From Eutypella sp. D-1 (taxonomy: Eukaryota > Ascomycota > Sordariomycetes > Xylariales > Diatrypaceae), in the NCBI GenBank assembly GCA_023313575.1, contig JAJTTP010000004.1, forward strand, positions 310,001 through 374,000: DNA of 64,000 bases, in the 5' to 3' direction. Shown piece by piece: positions 31,701 to 45,276 of this stretch; position 1 is the first letter of the stretch, and each line of letters begins with the position of its first letter. The notes below the pieces were generated by a model. The model was given only the letters and a program-made list of their open reading frames with translations. It was not told the origin of the DNA and searched no databases. Position numbers and translations under genes: made by a program.

Positions 31701-34700
31701 TCTTGGCGCGCCATGTTCCTGGGGCGGCGTTCCCGCCAATGAGTTGGAGACGGCACACGGCATCCCGCCCGGCAGAGAACTATGGATATGGAATATGGAT
31801 TAACTCTTGGTTCTCTCCCCTGTAACAGAAGCAGCTAGTGCTATGGCAGCACTTACCTGCATGCAGACAAGGTAACATGCAACGGTGAGTTGGCACGACC
31901 AATCCAAGGCACGGCCGACCTTAAGACTCGGTCCAAGGCTTTTAATCCCTGGGGAAACCGGGATGGGGTTGTGTAGTAGGTGCATCACGAACCTTGGTTG
32001 TGTTCCCCAACCTCGTCGTCGCATCCTAAAAAAACCATAAGCTTACCTATAGAAACCCTACCTCTCCTGCCTCTATCTTTGCCGATGCCAATTGTGAGCG
32101 AGTGCTGAAAATGCCGATCGCGATGACTCTTCGTCGATCTCCCGATTGATAAACGCATCTTAAAAGAAGAAAAAAAAACCGGGCATATGCAAAGATGGCA
32201 TGACAAGAATATTCCATGCTTACAACTTGCAAGGGACATCCATCAAATTCCTGATTCTGCCCCCAGCCTCAAGCCCCCAGCCCCAGCCCCCTCCCTACCC
32301 GGCCTATTGGCCACTGAGAGTCTTTGCTCCAAGCCAGCTAGCCACAATGCGACCTCTCATCTTCCGACAATCTCTATCACAATATTATATGCCTGGCATA
32401 GATGAGGCACGAGATCAAGATCGAGATAGTCGAGGACCAATTTAGATAATCGCCCCACCCCCGTAGTCCAGCCCCGGGGGGGCCATTGACCTAGCAACTG
32501 TGCACGTTTTTTCATCATCAGCAAGCTAGCCAGCCAGCCAGCCAGCCAAGGCCGTCATGAGCTTGGGCGTGCTGAAGGCCTGGGGGCGTCGATTGCTGCT
32601 CGTCCTGCTTGCGAGGTGCTTGGGCGCACGACGTGTGACGCGGGTAATCTCATGCTGAGCATACATACCCGTGCGACCTTCCTGACTAATGGCATAGTCA
32701 TCACGTCTGTTGCGTCAACGATCTGGAGTCCTACCTGCCTATCTATCTCCTTGCACATCAAAGGGGATTACTAGAGCGTTCGGACGGCTCTCATGGACGA
32801 CGAACGAGCACGGACCGGATTCAATGAGGGCTATACCGACTATTGTGCCAGTCTACTCACTCTCTACGTGCCTACAGCCTACTGAGCGTACTTCCCTTGA
32901 CATCGTATATGTGCGATTCCAACGCAGCGGGCGGCCGCAGTAACCCTAATTTGGGTCCCAGAGCAACCAACCCAGCGCAGGTGGAATCAACCTTACCAGA
33001 CCTTCGGGTTCATGTTCAGCATTGATTGGGCGTTCTAACAGTTTGTCGCGCCTCTCACGACGTAGGCTCTAATTCGACGTGCTGCTGTAACGGTGTCCTC
33101 GCATGTGCTGTGCGTCCCAATACTCTCTTGCCAACCCAAAGATAATATCGTACGGAGGTCACACCAACGACGCGTTACATATAAGCCTACCTCCACCCCT
33201 TCCTGTGTACCTTGCAGCAGCGTCGAAGTCCGGCTCTTAGGACTAAACTAAACTACAGGACAATGCCTACTGAAAAGTACCCAGGTCAAGTGGTAGAATG
33301 CTGCTGTTTTCCGCGAGTCTTTTTTCTCATTACGTAGCCACCACGGCAGCTTGTCCACAGGCGACACTCAACCACATTGTCTAACGCGCCAACTCGAATG
33401 GGAGGTTAGACCGTGCTTACCTGGCTTAAGGTGGCTCGCGGATCCTACGGGCTGCAGTTTTGTGAAAAAGCAGGTAACACGTCCCCGCCCCGCCCCCCTC
33501 TCTCCTCGAGATCGAGTTTGGGTAACGCCATGTGTCTTATGAGGGCGGTCGTCTTTGTGCTCCGAACTTTCCGAAACATGACGTCGGCGAAACGGACAAA
33601 AGCAGTGTTGGGGATCATCTTTGCTCCCCAATTTCTCCCGCGACTGGCCAGCATCATTCCCGACTCTCCGGCTGGATATGGTCGGATTGTCAATGTGGAT
33701 TGTGCGTGAGAAGGCACATTGTAGGGAGTGTTCGTTGCGTATGCTCTCCGCGAGACTGACTAGACATATCGCGTAGGAAAAAAAAGAATTTAAATAAAAC
33801 TCGAAGTATCATACGGAGATACTGTGTGTTTCTTAGTTGGGGGTCCTGTGGAGGTTCTACCTGTCTGTAGAATGAATGTTTAGGAACTTCGGCCCCTCAG
33901 TTGGCCTAGCCTGCTTATCATTAGACATATTCAACAGCAGAAAGTGGGGGGGGAAGAGAAAGAAAAACCCTCGTCATGGTAACACGATGACACCATCATA
34001 AGTCATAGAGTTAACAGAATAATAGCGAAACCGAGAGGGTCGAGAGGATCTTTGTTAAAGGTGATGAGTAGTGGGTGTGCAGAGACCACACGATGCTAAC
34101 TATTACAGGGTGGGAACGATAAACACTTTTGCCCTTCGAGTAAAGCAGGGGAGATGAGTTCGCGGGCGCGTGTTAAGGACTTCTACTTCCGGAATCATCA
34201 TCTAATTAGACGCTATATCTGGCCTTGACCGCAATGCGCAGTTCCAACGCATTCGATCTCGTCTTGGGATTCTAGTCTGCAAAGACCATGCCCAGGGAAC
34301 GCAGGTTATCGTTCCTGGGCACTAGAGAACATTTAGGTGCCTTAGCAGCAGAAATTTACTTACTTTTATAGTTCGATGCACTGGAGGCACAAATCTGATC
34401 CATAGCGAGCTGTTATGATCGTGGAGCTAGAACTCTGACATAGCGTCTGGCATATAATGGTTAGACATCATGGAAACGGAGTCGAACCCCGCCCCCCCCC
34501 CCCCCCCGGCCGTCCCATCGTCGGGAACAGCCAGCTGACCGGCACCAATTTATTCGAGGCCGTTCATCTGGGTCTCTAGGAGAGATTTCGACGGCGACGA
34601 GGCGAACCTTTTGGTGAAAACCTCGTGGGTCGACATTTGACGGGGTAAGCTGAGATCATGGCGGGCATGTGTATCAGCCGTCATGGCTAGTGACCTAGCA

Positions 34701-35453
34701 TATGCTATCTTGTGTTTAAGTATATAGAAGATCGCGGCAGAGCAATTTTTCTCGCGTGGTAGTCTAGTCATTGTAGACAGAAATTTATGCCATGAGGACT
34801 GGCCGAAAATATTATTCCATAATTGCCCACTCTTCATCGGAACTTCCTCCTGTGTGTTAAGCAGGGACCATGACAGCCAACATAATTCTACCAGTAAGGA
34901 GTGTATATAAGGAAGCGCGGTGCATAGACGAGGGTTTAGAGATCCTCCTCACCTTGTCGCATGTAAAGTCACAGGACTGCTCTCAACAAACCCCAAGCAT
35001 TCCATCATTCGCATTGTACCCCTTTCCAAAGAAGGGACGCCACATAAGCCTAGAAGCCCAGCCACAATGATATGCACAGCCACGGCAAGTGGATAAGCTA
35101 ATCCCTGTCCAACTACCTAGGTACATACTAACTACTCCAAGTTGACCTATAGAAGGCTCCGCAGGCTCCACCAGTGACGTCCCGGGCTTCCATCGCCAGA
35201 TCAACAAATCCAAATCCACGGTCCACCCCATACAATCAATTAATTAATTACTAAGTACAGTAAACTCCAGGGAGAGACTGGGAAACTCGACTCATATACG
35301 GCAACGAAGGAGCTACAGCTACATACGAATATTGAGGATAATCTAGAGACACCGACAGAACCGACAGAACTAAGAGAACCAAACGAATCGAAAGAACCGA
35401 TGATTTCGATATAGCCAAACCCCTTGGACGCGTCTACTCGAGCCCCCCCGACC
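28728..35453. other. 6.7-kb region without recognisable genes
   Basis: Open frames are short, overlap on both strands and carry no domain. I see no retroelement genes and no matching target duplications. Simple repeats include (AGCC)n at about 32526-32547 and a run of 16 C at 34492-34507. The left end is the upstream region of the CFEM gene, the right end that of VPS11. A stretch at 33280-33310 resembles a tRNA A-box but has no B-box. Confidence 0.45.
34492..34507. repeat. Homopolymer of 16 C
   Basis: A run of 16 C within the gene-poor region; the length should be treated with care because such runs are error-prone in sequencing. Confidence 0.8.
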
Positions 35454-38400
35454 ATGGCCTTGCTTCTGGTTCGTCTACACGATATATGTTCTATGCTTTT
35501 TCTATGCTTTCGCTAACCCGACGTGCTCTGCCTGTTTCGCAGTGGAAAGCATTCGACTTCTTCGAGGTTAGCCAGGTCAAGCCCGGCGACGACGAGACGC
35601 GCGCCTTCTTCGAGAACAACGAGATATCCAGCGTATGCTCCGGCTCCGACAGTCTGTTCCTGGGTAGCGATGACGGCCACGTGCGCATCGTCGGTCCCAG
35701 CTGGAAGGTTATACGAAGCTTTCATGCACACGAAACCGGTCGCATCACCCATATGCGTCAGGTTGAAGGCACCAGCCTGCTAGTCACCGTATCGGTATGC
35801 ATGCATTTCGCGTTGCGTTTCTTCCGGGAGTCCAAAAATGTGTTGTTATATGTTATGGCCGAGGAAGATTGCTGATGATAAAAATGATGATGGGGGGAAA
35901 TTTATAGGAAGATTTAAGCAACGAACCGGTCTTGAAGGTTTGGGCTCTGGATAAGCCCGTGAAAAAGACGGGATTACCGACATGTTTGAGCACGCTGAAC
36001 ATAAATAATGGCCGGAAACAATTTCCTGTGAGTTGCCGCCGACCGATAAAGTGTTCATCATGATTCGGTCTCTTGGACTCTTCGGACTCTTCGGAATGGA
36101 ACACTAACAGCCAGGGCCTCAAGATATCTGCCTTCTCCGCACTCGACGACCTGTCCCAGATCGCTGTCGGTTTTGCCAACGGAGCGGTCACCGTCATACG
36201 TGGAGACCTCATACACGACCGAGGAACTAGGCAACGCGTTGTGCACGAGTCGGAAGAGCCCGTCACCGGTGTCGAGTTAGTCATCGATCCGACACAGGCA
36301 CAGAAAATGACCATATTATTCGTTTCCACCACCTCTAAGCTGTTGAAGCTAGTAATATCAGGGAAGGGTCAAGGGCAGCCGCCTCGAACGGTGGAGGATT
36401 CAGGATGTGCAGCCGGCTGCATGACCCTGAACAAAAGAACGGGCGATATAATAGTGGCCAGGGACGATGCCGTGTACTACTATACGCTCGAGGGGAGAGG
36501 CCCCTGCTTTGCCAATGATGGGGCCACCAACTTCGTCTCAATCTATCGAGACTACGTGGCACTCGTCGCCCCGCCTAACTCCTCGAGGAATGGCAGTTCT
36601 GATAATCTGCAGAGGCGACTGGGGGGTTCCATGGGGGGTTCCACTGCGGAATCTCTCTTCAATGCCTCCACGTTTACAATGGTGGATCCCACCCTGCAGA
36701 TATTAGTCCACCAGGAGTCTCTTATCTCACCAGTCAGAGCCCTGTTCGAGATTTGGGGCGACCTCTATATCCTGATGCAGGACGGAAAGGTATGATGATG
36801 CAACTTGCGCAACAAGAAAATTATTCCCCGACCCGAACCCCACGTGCTCACCACCACCGCCTTGCTTAGGTCAACCGACATCACGAGAAGACGCTACAGC
36901 AGAGGCTGGAGCTGCTCTATCAGCGCAATCTCTACCCGCTGGCCCTCAACCTTGCCCAGAAATCTGGCATGGACGTGCAGCAGAAGAACGTCATCTATCG
37001 AAAGTACGGTGACCACCTGTATCAGAAGGGCGACTACGACAACGCCATGTCGCAATACATCAAGGCCATCGACAACACGGAACCTTCGCAGGTTATCCGT
37101 AAAGTGAGTCGCGTCCCATACGAGTTTATTTCGGTAACCTCGTCGCTAACATGCGGGTAGTTTCTTGATAGTCAAAGGATACACAATCTCATCGAGTACC
37201 TCGAGGAATTACACGAACACCACAAGGCGACTGCGGACCACACGACGCTCCTGCTCAACTGCTACGCGAAATTAAAAGATGTCGAGAAGCTGGAGAAGTT
37301 CATCAAGTCCCCGGGCGATCTCAAGTTCGACCTGGACACCGCCATTACCATGTGCAGACAAGGCGGCTACTTCGAGCAGGCAGCTTACCTCGCGACGAAA
37401 CATGGTGAAAATGAATTGGTTGTCGATATACTCGTCGAGGACTCGAAGCAGTATTCAGAAGCCCTTGATTTCATATCGCATCTGGACTCGGAGACGGTCA
37501 GTGTATTTCTTTCATTTTCCTCATAGGACATAGTTTACTAATATCTTCTGCTCCTTCTAGGCCTACACATGCATGATGAAATACGCACGGGTCCTGCTAG
37601 AAAACTGTCCCAAGCCGACGACACGACTTTTTATCGATTATTATACAGGGAATTATAAGCCCAGGGTCCACTTGAAGCGAACAGAAGAAGTTCCCGCCGC
37701 TGCCGGAAGCGGTCTCGCAGCCGCCGCGACTGCGGTGCAGAACCTCACGAATCTCCTCCCACTACCATATATGAATACTTCTGCCGTCGCCACGCCAACA
37801 ACACAAAGCGACACGAAACAGACGGTCAGCGACGCAAACGCGATAATAGAACCCGATGCATACGCCGAATCGAAGTATACGCCTCCGGCGCCGCGGACCG
37901 CCTTCTCGTCCTTCATAGACCACTCCGACGAATTCATCGTCTTCCTCGAGGCCTGCCTGCAGGAAGAAACGATCCGAGAATCCGACAAAGCGGACCTATA
38001 CACGACGCTATTCGAGATGTACCTGCACAAGGCGAAGGAGAAGAAGGACAGTGTGGACGGCGGGGAGGAGTGGGAGCAGAAGGCGAAGAAGCTCATCGAG
38101 GGCCGGGCGGCGCCGATCGAGGACTCGAACGTGCTGCTGCTCTCGCACCTGTCGGAGTTCCGCGACGGCACGACCCTGGTCAAGGAGCAGTCGGGCCTGC
38201 TCTTCGACATCTTCCGCTCGTACACCTCGGCCCGCGACACCCGCGGCGCCATCAAGGCTCTCCGCAAATACGGACCTCGCGAGCCGCAGCTGTACCCCGC
38301 GGCGCTGGCGTACTTCGCCTCCGACAAGCGCGTGCTCGACGAGGCCGGCCCCGATGAATTAGCCGCCGTACTAAAGCGCATCGACGAGGACGGCCTCATG

Positions 38401-39066
38401 GCGCCGCTGCAGGTAATCCAGACGCTCAGCGGGTGCGCGGGCGGCGACAACACCACCACCACCAACAACAACAACAACATCAACGGGAAAGCAAGCGCAA
38501 CGAACGGAATCAAGAGAGCCGCGGCCGTAGCCACGATGGGCATGGTGAAGCCGTACCTCGCAGAAACAATCGCGCGCGAGCGGCGCGAGATCGCAGCCAA
38601 CCGGCGCCAAATCAACTCGTTCCGGCGCGAAACAGAGCAGAAGCGGCGCGACATCGCGGATCTAGGCGCCAAGCCCGCCGTCTTCCAAGCCCAGCGCTGT
38701 CCCGGCTGCGGCGCGCCCCTCGAGCTGCCCGCCGTCCACTTCCTCTGCAAACACAGCTTCCACCAGCGCTGTCTCAAGGTCACCAATTCCACCTCCAACT
38801 CCACCAATGATCCTGACGGCTATGGTGGAGGTGGTGGTACGGACGACGTAGAGTGTCCGGCCTGCGCGCCCCAGAACGCCGCCGTGCGCGCGATGAAGCG
38901 CAGTCAGGACGAGCGCGCCGATCGCCATGATCTCTTCCGCGACGCCCTTGATAAGAGCGGGGGCGGCAGCCGCGGCGGCGGCGGGGCCGGCGGTGGTGAG
39001 GACCGCTTTAAGACTGTTGCGCAGTGGTTCGGTCAGGGCGTCATGAATGTGCGGACGCTGGAGTGA
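35454..39066 (+). CDS. VPS11: Vacuolar protein sorting protein Vps11 (HOPS/CORVET core subunit)
   Basis: Seven exons: 35454-35468, 35543-35794, 35908-36027, 36115-36789, 36870-37103, 37161-37496 and 37561-39066, about 1045 residues. All introns fall between codons. The N-terminal part is a beta-propeller (VCSGSDSLFLGSDDGHVRIV, EDLSNEPVLKVWALDK, ISAFSALDDLSQIAVGFANG). The middle is an alpha-solenoid (MDVQQKNVIYRKYGDHLYQK, SPGDLKFDLDTAITMCRQGG). The C-terminal RING-H2 finger begins CPGCGAPLELPAVHFLCKH and ends ECPAC, with a Gly/Asn-rich insertion in its loop. Vps11 is a core subunit of the tethering complexes for fusion at endosomes and the vacuole. The start of exon 4 is not certain: 36115 or 36124 both keep the frame. 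Confidence 0.94.
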
Positions 39067-41068
39067 TGTGAGATGTCATAGGCGTATTGATGGTGGTGTG
39101 TATGTGTGCATATGCAGTCAATCCTGTGTCCCCGTGTTTCTGTGTCGGGGAGTAGTAGGGCCAACGTGGGCGTGTGGCAATTTTTTTTCTTTTCCTTTTC
39201 CTTTTCGGTTTGGCGTTTTGGAAGCCCCTTTACATAGCATGGGCTAGGCTGGGCTGGCTGGCTGGGGGGATGACTATGTATATTCTTGTCACCCTGTGTG
39301 AAGAAGTCTACGAAATCTTAGTTTTACTTATATGATGACGAATATTATCGTATCGTATCATATCAGAGCGCTCTCACTGTCTGCCTACGAGAGATGTGTC
39401 TGTCTGATGGGGGAGCAAAGTGCCTGGGCCATCACTTTTTCCTTCCACCAGAGAGCTAGCTATTGTTGCTTGAGTGGCATGTATGGCTATATACATCGCG
39501 GGACAAGCTATTCAGTGAGTATGTAGAATATGGAGATGGCAACCCTATCACTAACTCCGTTATTCCCTCTCTTGTTCACCGTCTCCTCGCGCAACAACAC
39601 AGCCCTATCTATGCCTCGTCTTCCAGGTCATCACAAGCCATGGCAAAAACCACCACGTCCTAATGTATCCCACGTGAGAGTCATATTTACTTGTCCATAT
39701 CCCGCTCAGTGGCCCAAGCGCTCGCTCACTAGGTAGCAGCTCAGACAGCCACCCTTCTCTTCCGCACATCGCAGACCTTTCGCAGACAGATCTCGATAAC
39801 AGCAATAATAGCAACCTATCTTACCGCATCTATGATCCTACTGCGGCATATCTACGGTGCATCGGTGGTCAGTTACGTGTGTCTTTGGATCGTACGGCTG
39901 GCTTTCTTGGACCGTAGAACAGGGGCCGGCCCTATCGGTAGTGTTGAACTGGGTTTGATTGGGGATGCTATCCCATAGCAAGAATCGTATTAGCAGGTAC
40001 CAGTTCAGGGTTTCGTTTGATGGCCAGGTCAGGCTATGACGATGTTGTGGAGTGTAAGTAACTGGCTTAGCACAGTGTCCTGCCCCCCAGAATTCTACAG
40101 ATCGAACGTCTCACAACCCTCTCCGGCATTCGCATTGCCAGGTGTACTGTGATCCCACTTTTAGTCGTCTCGGTATCGTGCGTCAACTACTTGGGGAACC
40201 AAACGGTTCGGTCAGTTCCAGGCCTACGATGTTCTGCGTCTCATTGGATAGGCCTAAAACGTGACTCATCATAGTCCTCGGGGGTTTCTAAAATCTTAAA
40301 TCTTCAAAAGAGCCTTAAAACATAAGACGCACCTCTACGTGACACCGCATAGAGTCAAAACATCCTTCGTAACCCTCTCATAAGAACCGTTTGTTTGTCT
40401 TGCTGTCTATAGCAAATGGCGACTTGTAGACATCAACCTAGGTGTTGGCTGCATGAGAACAAACGCAGTCGGTGTACTGCGTACCCTGGACCGGTTGCCT
40501 GGGCTCTGGGTGGGCTTGATGACACTTCTTAAGAATGGTGTCCAGTTCATCATAAAGAGTCAAGGGAAGTTTAGCATCAATGAAATGAAATGAAAAAAAA
40601 AAAAGAATTTGGCAATAAAGCCCACGAAAAAGCTATCCTGATCGATGGCCTTCTATAAGACATTTGCTCTGTATATCTCCCTATCCCGGCCTAGCGTCCC
40701 ATGTAGGATCCCGCGGATATGAGGTCCTCTCCTTACTCACTTGTTTTACGATGACGTTGAGCCTGCAAACGACTTAACATTGATATATGCTCTTTGACAT
40801 ATCTTTTTTTTTCGGGCGTCTATCTATCTTCTTCATTATCTTCTTCGTCACGTCAATTCCAAAGCTCATCACCAGCCGATTGTCCTACGTCTATCCAAGC
40901 TGGCCAAGTCCCTAGCTATTAGCCGTTCTTCTAAAGGCTCCACTCAAGCCAACCCGTCAAACCCCTGAACCCCTGAACCCCTGAATAAACCGCCCCCTAA
41001 AAAAGGACCGCGCATGACCTAAAAGGGACTGTACATCAACAACCCCGAAAAAAAGAAAGGGGCCACAC
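39067..41068. other. Intergenic region
   Basis: About 2 kb between VPS11 and the F-box gene, both on the plus strand. No supported gene, only short frames without domains. A run of A at about 40592-40604 and CCCCTGAA x3 at about 40964-40986 are the only repeats. Confidence 0.5.
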
Positions 41069-41749
41069 ATGATGCCAAACAGCACTACTCGTGCTTTGGC
41101 TGTACCAGAGATCCTCGAAGCTATCCTGCTCGAGTTAGATATCCGCTCGGTGATCACATCGGCCCAGCGAGTCAACCATTACTGGCACGACCTCATCGAG
41201 CGATCGCCCTCGATCCAGCAGGCTCTATTCTTCGAACCGGCACCGGCAGTGGCGGGTCAGCAACCAGTTAGAAATCCTCTGCTGGCAAAAATATTTCCAC
41301 TTCATGCCCACCCGCCCAAGGACGACTGGCTCGCCGACGAGCAATACTATGTGTTGACGAAGCCGCAGCTCGCCCCCGTCTTCATGAGGAAGGGTGCCTC
41401 GTGGGCACGGATGCTAGTCAGGCAGCCGCCCATGCTAAAGCTGGGCGTGATGAGGGAATCTCTGAGCGACAAGGCCAAGATTTGCGATTATTTGCAAGAT
41501 GTGAGGAGCTACCCTGAGACTATGCGCATCAAAGAGCTCTACGACCTCGTGTCCGACCAAGCAGGCTACGTCGTGTTAACCCCATCCAGCTGGTCACTCT
41601 GCGACTTCCGGGACTCCCACGCCCAAGAGATCCTAAAGCGCATTGATGCCCGGGGCTTGTATATTAATCCATACCAGAGAAAAAAGTTATGCGTCCTTGC
41701 GAATGCCACAGACATCGTCTTTGTCGTGCAGAAGCCAACTGTCGACTAG
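41069..41749 (+). CDS. F-box-like domain protein
   Basis: Single exon, 226 residues, with two Met codons at the start. Residues about 9-56 fit an F-box: LAVPEILEAILLELDIRSVITSAQRVNHYWHDLIERSPSIQ, split here by eye as a Pro-led helix, an acidic middle and the Trp-containing third helix. F-box proteins link substrates to the SCF ubiquitin ligase through Skp1. The rest (PLLAKIFPLHAHPPK..., SWARMLVRQPPMLKLG...) is the kind of tail common in the many small F-box proteins of filamentous fungi and has no substrate-binding repeat that I recognise. Cellular role unknown. Confidence 0.78.
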   Translation: MMPNSTTRALAVPEILEAILLELDIRSVITSAQRVNHYWHDLIERSPSIQQALFFEPAPAVAGQQPVRNPLLAKIFPLHAHPPKDDWLADEQYYVLTKPQLAPVFMRKGASWARMLVRQPPMLKLGVMRESLSDKAKICDYLQDVRSYPETMRIKELYDLVSDQAGYVVLTPSSWSLCDFRDSHAQEILKRIDARGLYINPYQRKKLCVLANATDIVFVVQKPTVD

Positions 41750-42450
41750 GGAGGCGCTTAGAATTCCATTACCGTGGCGCGTTTTCGCTCCCCTGAAGCG
41801 CTGCACATCCCGTCTTTCGCAAGGCTCGAGATAGAGAGTAGCAGGACTGTGATATGTCTATGGGAGGTATTACACTACGAATGGTGGCGGCCTGATGTCG
41901 GGAAGTTGGGAGTACCCGCCCACTGGTCCATCAATTATGCCAGTAGGGGTGTCAGCGGAGCAGGCAAACGGGTGTATGTGGAGTGCGCAGCCCCGCCCTT
42001 CAGGGCATCTTACTTTTAGACCGACAGATCGGATGTGTGTATATCATGCCCGACTACTTCTCTGGAATAAATTGAAGAAAACAAATCTGCCAGTTACGCT
42101 CTGCTTGATGGGGCCGTGTGAACCTCGGTAGCGTGGTTATAACCAAGTGGCTTTATAGCCCTGGATAGTGCTGATGGGATGATCTAAATGGGGTAAAGTC
42201 TGGTCCTCTCAAAGGCGCCTACACGTCAGAATATGCCAACGTACTTCTCGTGCTGTAGTTGGAGTGAACGGAAAATATAAATCTGTATCATCCCCCGCGG
42301 CTCAGCCCTATTTCCAGAACTACGCAGTATCCCATGTTTCTGATTACCGCGGTCAAACGCATCTGTCCTTAGGTTGGAATCCAGTGGCCATTAGCAAGGT
42401 CAGACTCCAAGTAGAGGGCCGTCTCCCGGAGAACCTAACTTGTTCCAAAT
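41750..42450. other. Intergenic region
   Basis: 701 bases between the F-box gene and the FAD oxidoreductase gene. Frames that run into it have no domain. It would hold the promoter of the downstream gene. Nothing else seen. Confidence 0.45.
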
Positions 42451-44297
42451 ATGCCTCCATCCCGCGACGACACGAAGTCGAAGACGCCTACCCGCCGGAT
42501 CATGGCTGTCGTCTCGCTCCTCGTGCTTGTAGCTGCGATCGCGGTGGGCACCACGAGCTACGGGAAGAAAAGCCGTTGCCGTTCCATTCCAGGCGATGTC
42601 GAGTGGCCAAGCGAGAGCGACTGGGCCGGCCTGAACCAGACTGTCGGCGGGAACCTTATCGCGACGGTGCCCATCGGCGCGGTCTGTCACCGTTCCCTGC
42701 TGGACAAGCCCAGCAACGAGTCCCATTACGATGAGGAGGCTTGTGCCGCGCTGCGGGATGCCTGGTTCTTCGCTACCACCCATTTACCTTCCCCGTCTTC
42801 ACCCATGTCCTACCAGTTTACCAATAACAGCTGTAACCCGTTCCTGGACCCGGACACCCCGTGTACTCTTGGGAACCACGTTGCGTACACGATCAACGCC
42901 ACGACGATCGCCGATATCCAGGCCGCCGTCCACTTCGTCCGGCGCCACAACGTCCGCCTCGTCATCCGGAATAGCGGGCACGATTACCTGGGCAAGTCGA
43001 CTGGCGCACACGCGCTCGCGGTAGTAAGTGACCTTCCTCATCGCCTCTCACGCCCAAAGCACTGGCCGTTGCAGATACTGACTCATATGACTTTTGAAAG
43101 TGGACTTCCCACCTCAACTCCATGGAGCTCATCCGCGAATACGACGACTCCGAGTACCGGGGTCCGGCCATCAAGATGGGCGCGGGCGTCAAAGGCGGGG
43201 ACGCATACAAGTTCGCCAGCTCCCACGGCCTCACGGTGGTCGGTGGAAACTGTCCGGACGTCGGTCTCGCGGGAGGCTACACCCAGGGCGGTGGCATCAG
43301 CATCCTCTCGTCCAAGTACGGCCTCGCCGCTGACCAGGTTCTCTCCTGGGAAGTCGTCACCGCATCGGGAGACCTGGTCACAGCCAGCCCAAGCGAGAAC
43401 GAGGATCTATTCTGGGCCTTGCGCGGAGGGGGCGGGAGTACATACGGCATCGTGGTTTCCATGACCGTCAAGGCGTTCCCGGACACGTTCTTCTCAACCG
43501 CTTCCCTGGCAGTCATCAACGACGGCAGCAACACAGACGCGATCTATTCGTCAATGGGGACCTTCTTCCGATCGCTCCCCAGCCTGGTGGACGCTGGTGC
43601 CTGGGTGGTTTGGGTAGCCGCACCGTTCGGGTTCATGATCACACCGGCTATGGTCGCCGGCGTTCGCTCGGCCGAACTCGACGAACTGCTCAAGCCCACG
43701 CTGACCAAGATGGACGAGCATGGCTTACAGTACCAGTACGCCTCCGCTGATCACCCAGACTTCCTGTCCAGCTACGGCTCCATGGCGTCGACCTGGAACG
43801 TGTCGGATTTTAACATGGGCAGCCGACTGATCCCGCGCGAGCTCGTGGAGGACGACGCCAGCGTCGAGGCCCTCGTGGATGCGGTGCGCTACATTTCGTC
43901 GCAGGCCCTCATGTCCGGCGTCTCCTTCAACGCCGCGAAGGCGGTCTCCTCGCCCCGCCAGGTAGCCGCCAACCCGTACCTGCGGAAGACGATCTTCAAC
44001 GCCGCCGTCGGCGCGCCGATCAACTACACCGATTGGGTGGCGAACCGGGCGGTGCAGGATAGGATCACACACGACCTTCTCCCGGCGCTGCAGCGCATCA
44101 CGCCGGAGGGCGGCGTCTACCTGAACGAGGCGGACTTCCAGGACCCGAATTTTACGGAGACCTTTTACGGTAGCCACTACGACAAGCTCCTAGCCATCAA
44201 GCAGAAGTACGACGCGGATGAGATTTTCTACGCCACGACCGCCGTCGGCAGCGGTCGTTGGGAACAGCGTCCGGATGGGCGGCTCTGTATAATATAG
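42451..44297 (+). CDS. Secreted or membrane-anchored FAD-linked (BBE-like) oxidoreductase
   Basis: Two exons, 42451-43023 and 43101-44297, 589 residues. The join gives HALAV-WTSHL. A hydrophobic segment at about 18-33 acts as a signal or anchor. The PCMH-type FAD domain has RNSGHDYLGKSTG with His177 and GGNCPDVGLAGGYTQGGG with Cys242. These are the two residues that bind FAD covalently in berberine-bridge-type enzymes. The region before the C-terminus (LNEADFQDPNFTETFYG, YDADEIFYATTAVG) is the BBE domain. Several N-glycosylation sites (NQT, NES, NNS, NAT) fit a secretory protein. Such enzymes oxidise alcohols, sugars or secondary metabolites; the substrate here cannot be told, and no biosynthetic genes adjoin it. 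Confidence 0.92.
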
Positions 44298-45276
44298 CGG
44301 ACTCAGATGTTGGGTAGAGAGCTAGTCGTACTGCGATTTATATCGAGTTGCTCCATCATTGTCTCGTGGAGCAATACCCACTAGGAGTAATAAAATGACT
44401 CAGAGATGTACAAGATACAATTCGTGACAGAATAATAGGCCGTTATTACCAAACGAGCCGCTCAGACGATCGGAAAGAGGGACAGCAAGTGCAATGGACC
44501 AGAGGCTATATACCCGGGGGGTGGGGGGCTTATGCGTGGAAATGTCGAAGGGGCAAGGAGGGAATTGCCTAAAAAATATCGCGAATTCAGATTGACAATC
44601 CTCGACTCAACCAGTTACATACAGCACACCTAGTTGTCTCTATTCCCGGAGGCCCCCCCCCCTCCCCCACCCCGATGCGATGCTGACGCGTGGTGTTTGC
44701 GTTGTAGGTTCGAGAATGCGATCGCCGGCTTCGGCGTGGGGGTTTGGGCGGCTAGGAAACCTAGGGCGAAAGGTCTTCTCTCACAGTATATATGTTTTTT
44801 GAAGGAAATCATCAGTTAATGATACGAACTTTTCTTGCCTGTCGGAGCTTTTACCTACCTATTGATTACCTGGAGGCTCGTGGAATCAGCGGGCAAGCGG
44901 CCCTCTGGTATCAAATGGATGCCTGAGAACCGAAGGGGAGAACATAACGGATACGCATGTGCTTTTCCATGGCTTACTATGCCCTTACCAAGGACGTCTC
45001 AACAAATCTGACGGTTCCTCAACAGGGGCCATCCTCAGTGCGTCGACGAACTCAGACTAATGCTCGGAGTTCGCGTATCGGAAACATTTGTACATATACA
45101 TTTTGTATATCACATATCTAGTCCATTGGCATCTAAGACTCCCTTCGAAAGTCATTGAGAGTCCACAAATTCTCTGTGTTCCTGAACCAATATACCGAGT
45201 CGCACATACCCAGGAGCCGCTCTTCTAGCACTACCTAGTCCAACACCTCAGCTGACAAGCATTCAGAACCCCCCTT
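44298..45276. other. Intergenic region between convergent genes
   Basis: 979 bases between the 3' ends of the FAD oxidoreductase (plus) and the lipoate ligase (minus). No supported gene; it holds C-rich and G-rich short runs (44514-44528, 44651-44672). Confidence 0.5.

Noticed and set aside
33270..33320. tRNA A-box-like TCAAGTGGTAGAATGC
   Set aside because: No B-box and no matching acceptor stem follow.
37653..38807. 384-codon open frame on the minus strand opposite VPS11
   Set aside because: Antisense shadow of the strongly biased VPS11 coding sequence.
41754..42131. Possible extension of the F-box protein in frames at 41774-42131
   Set aside because: The F-box frame ends with a clear stop, no splice junction restores a longer frame that I can recognise, and the sequence lacks any domain.
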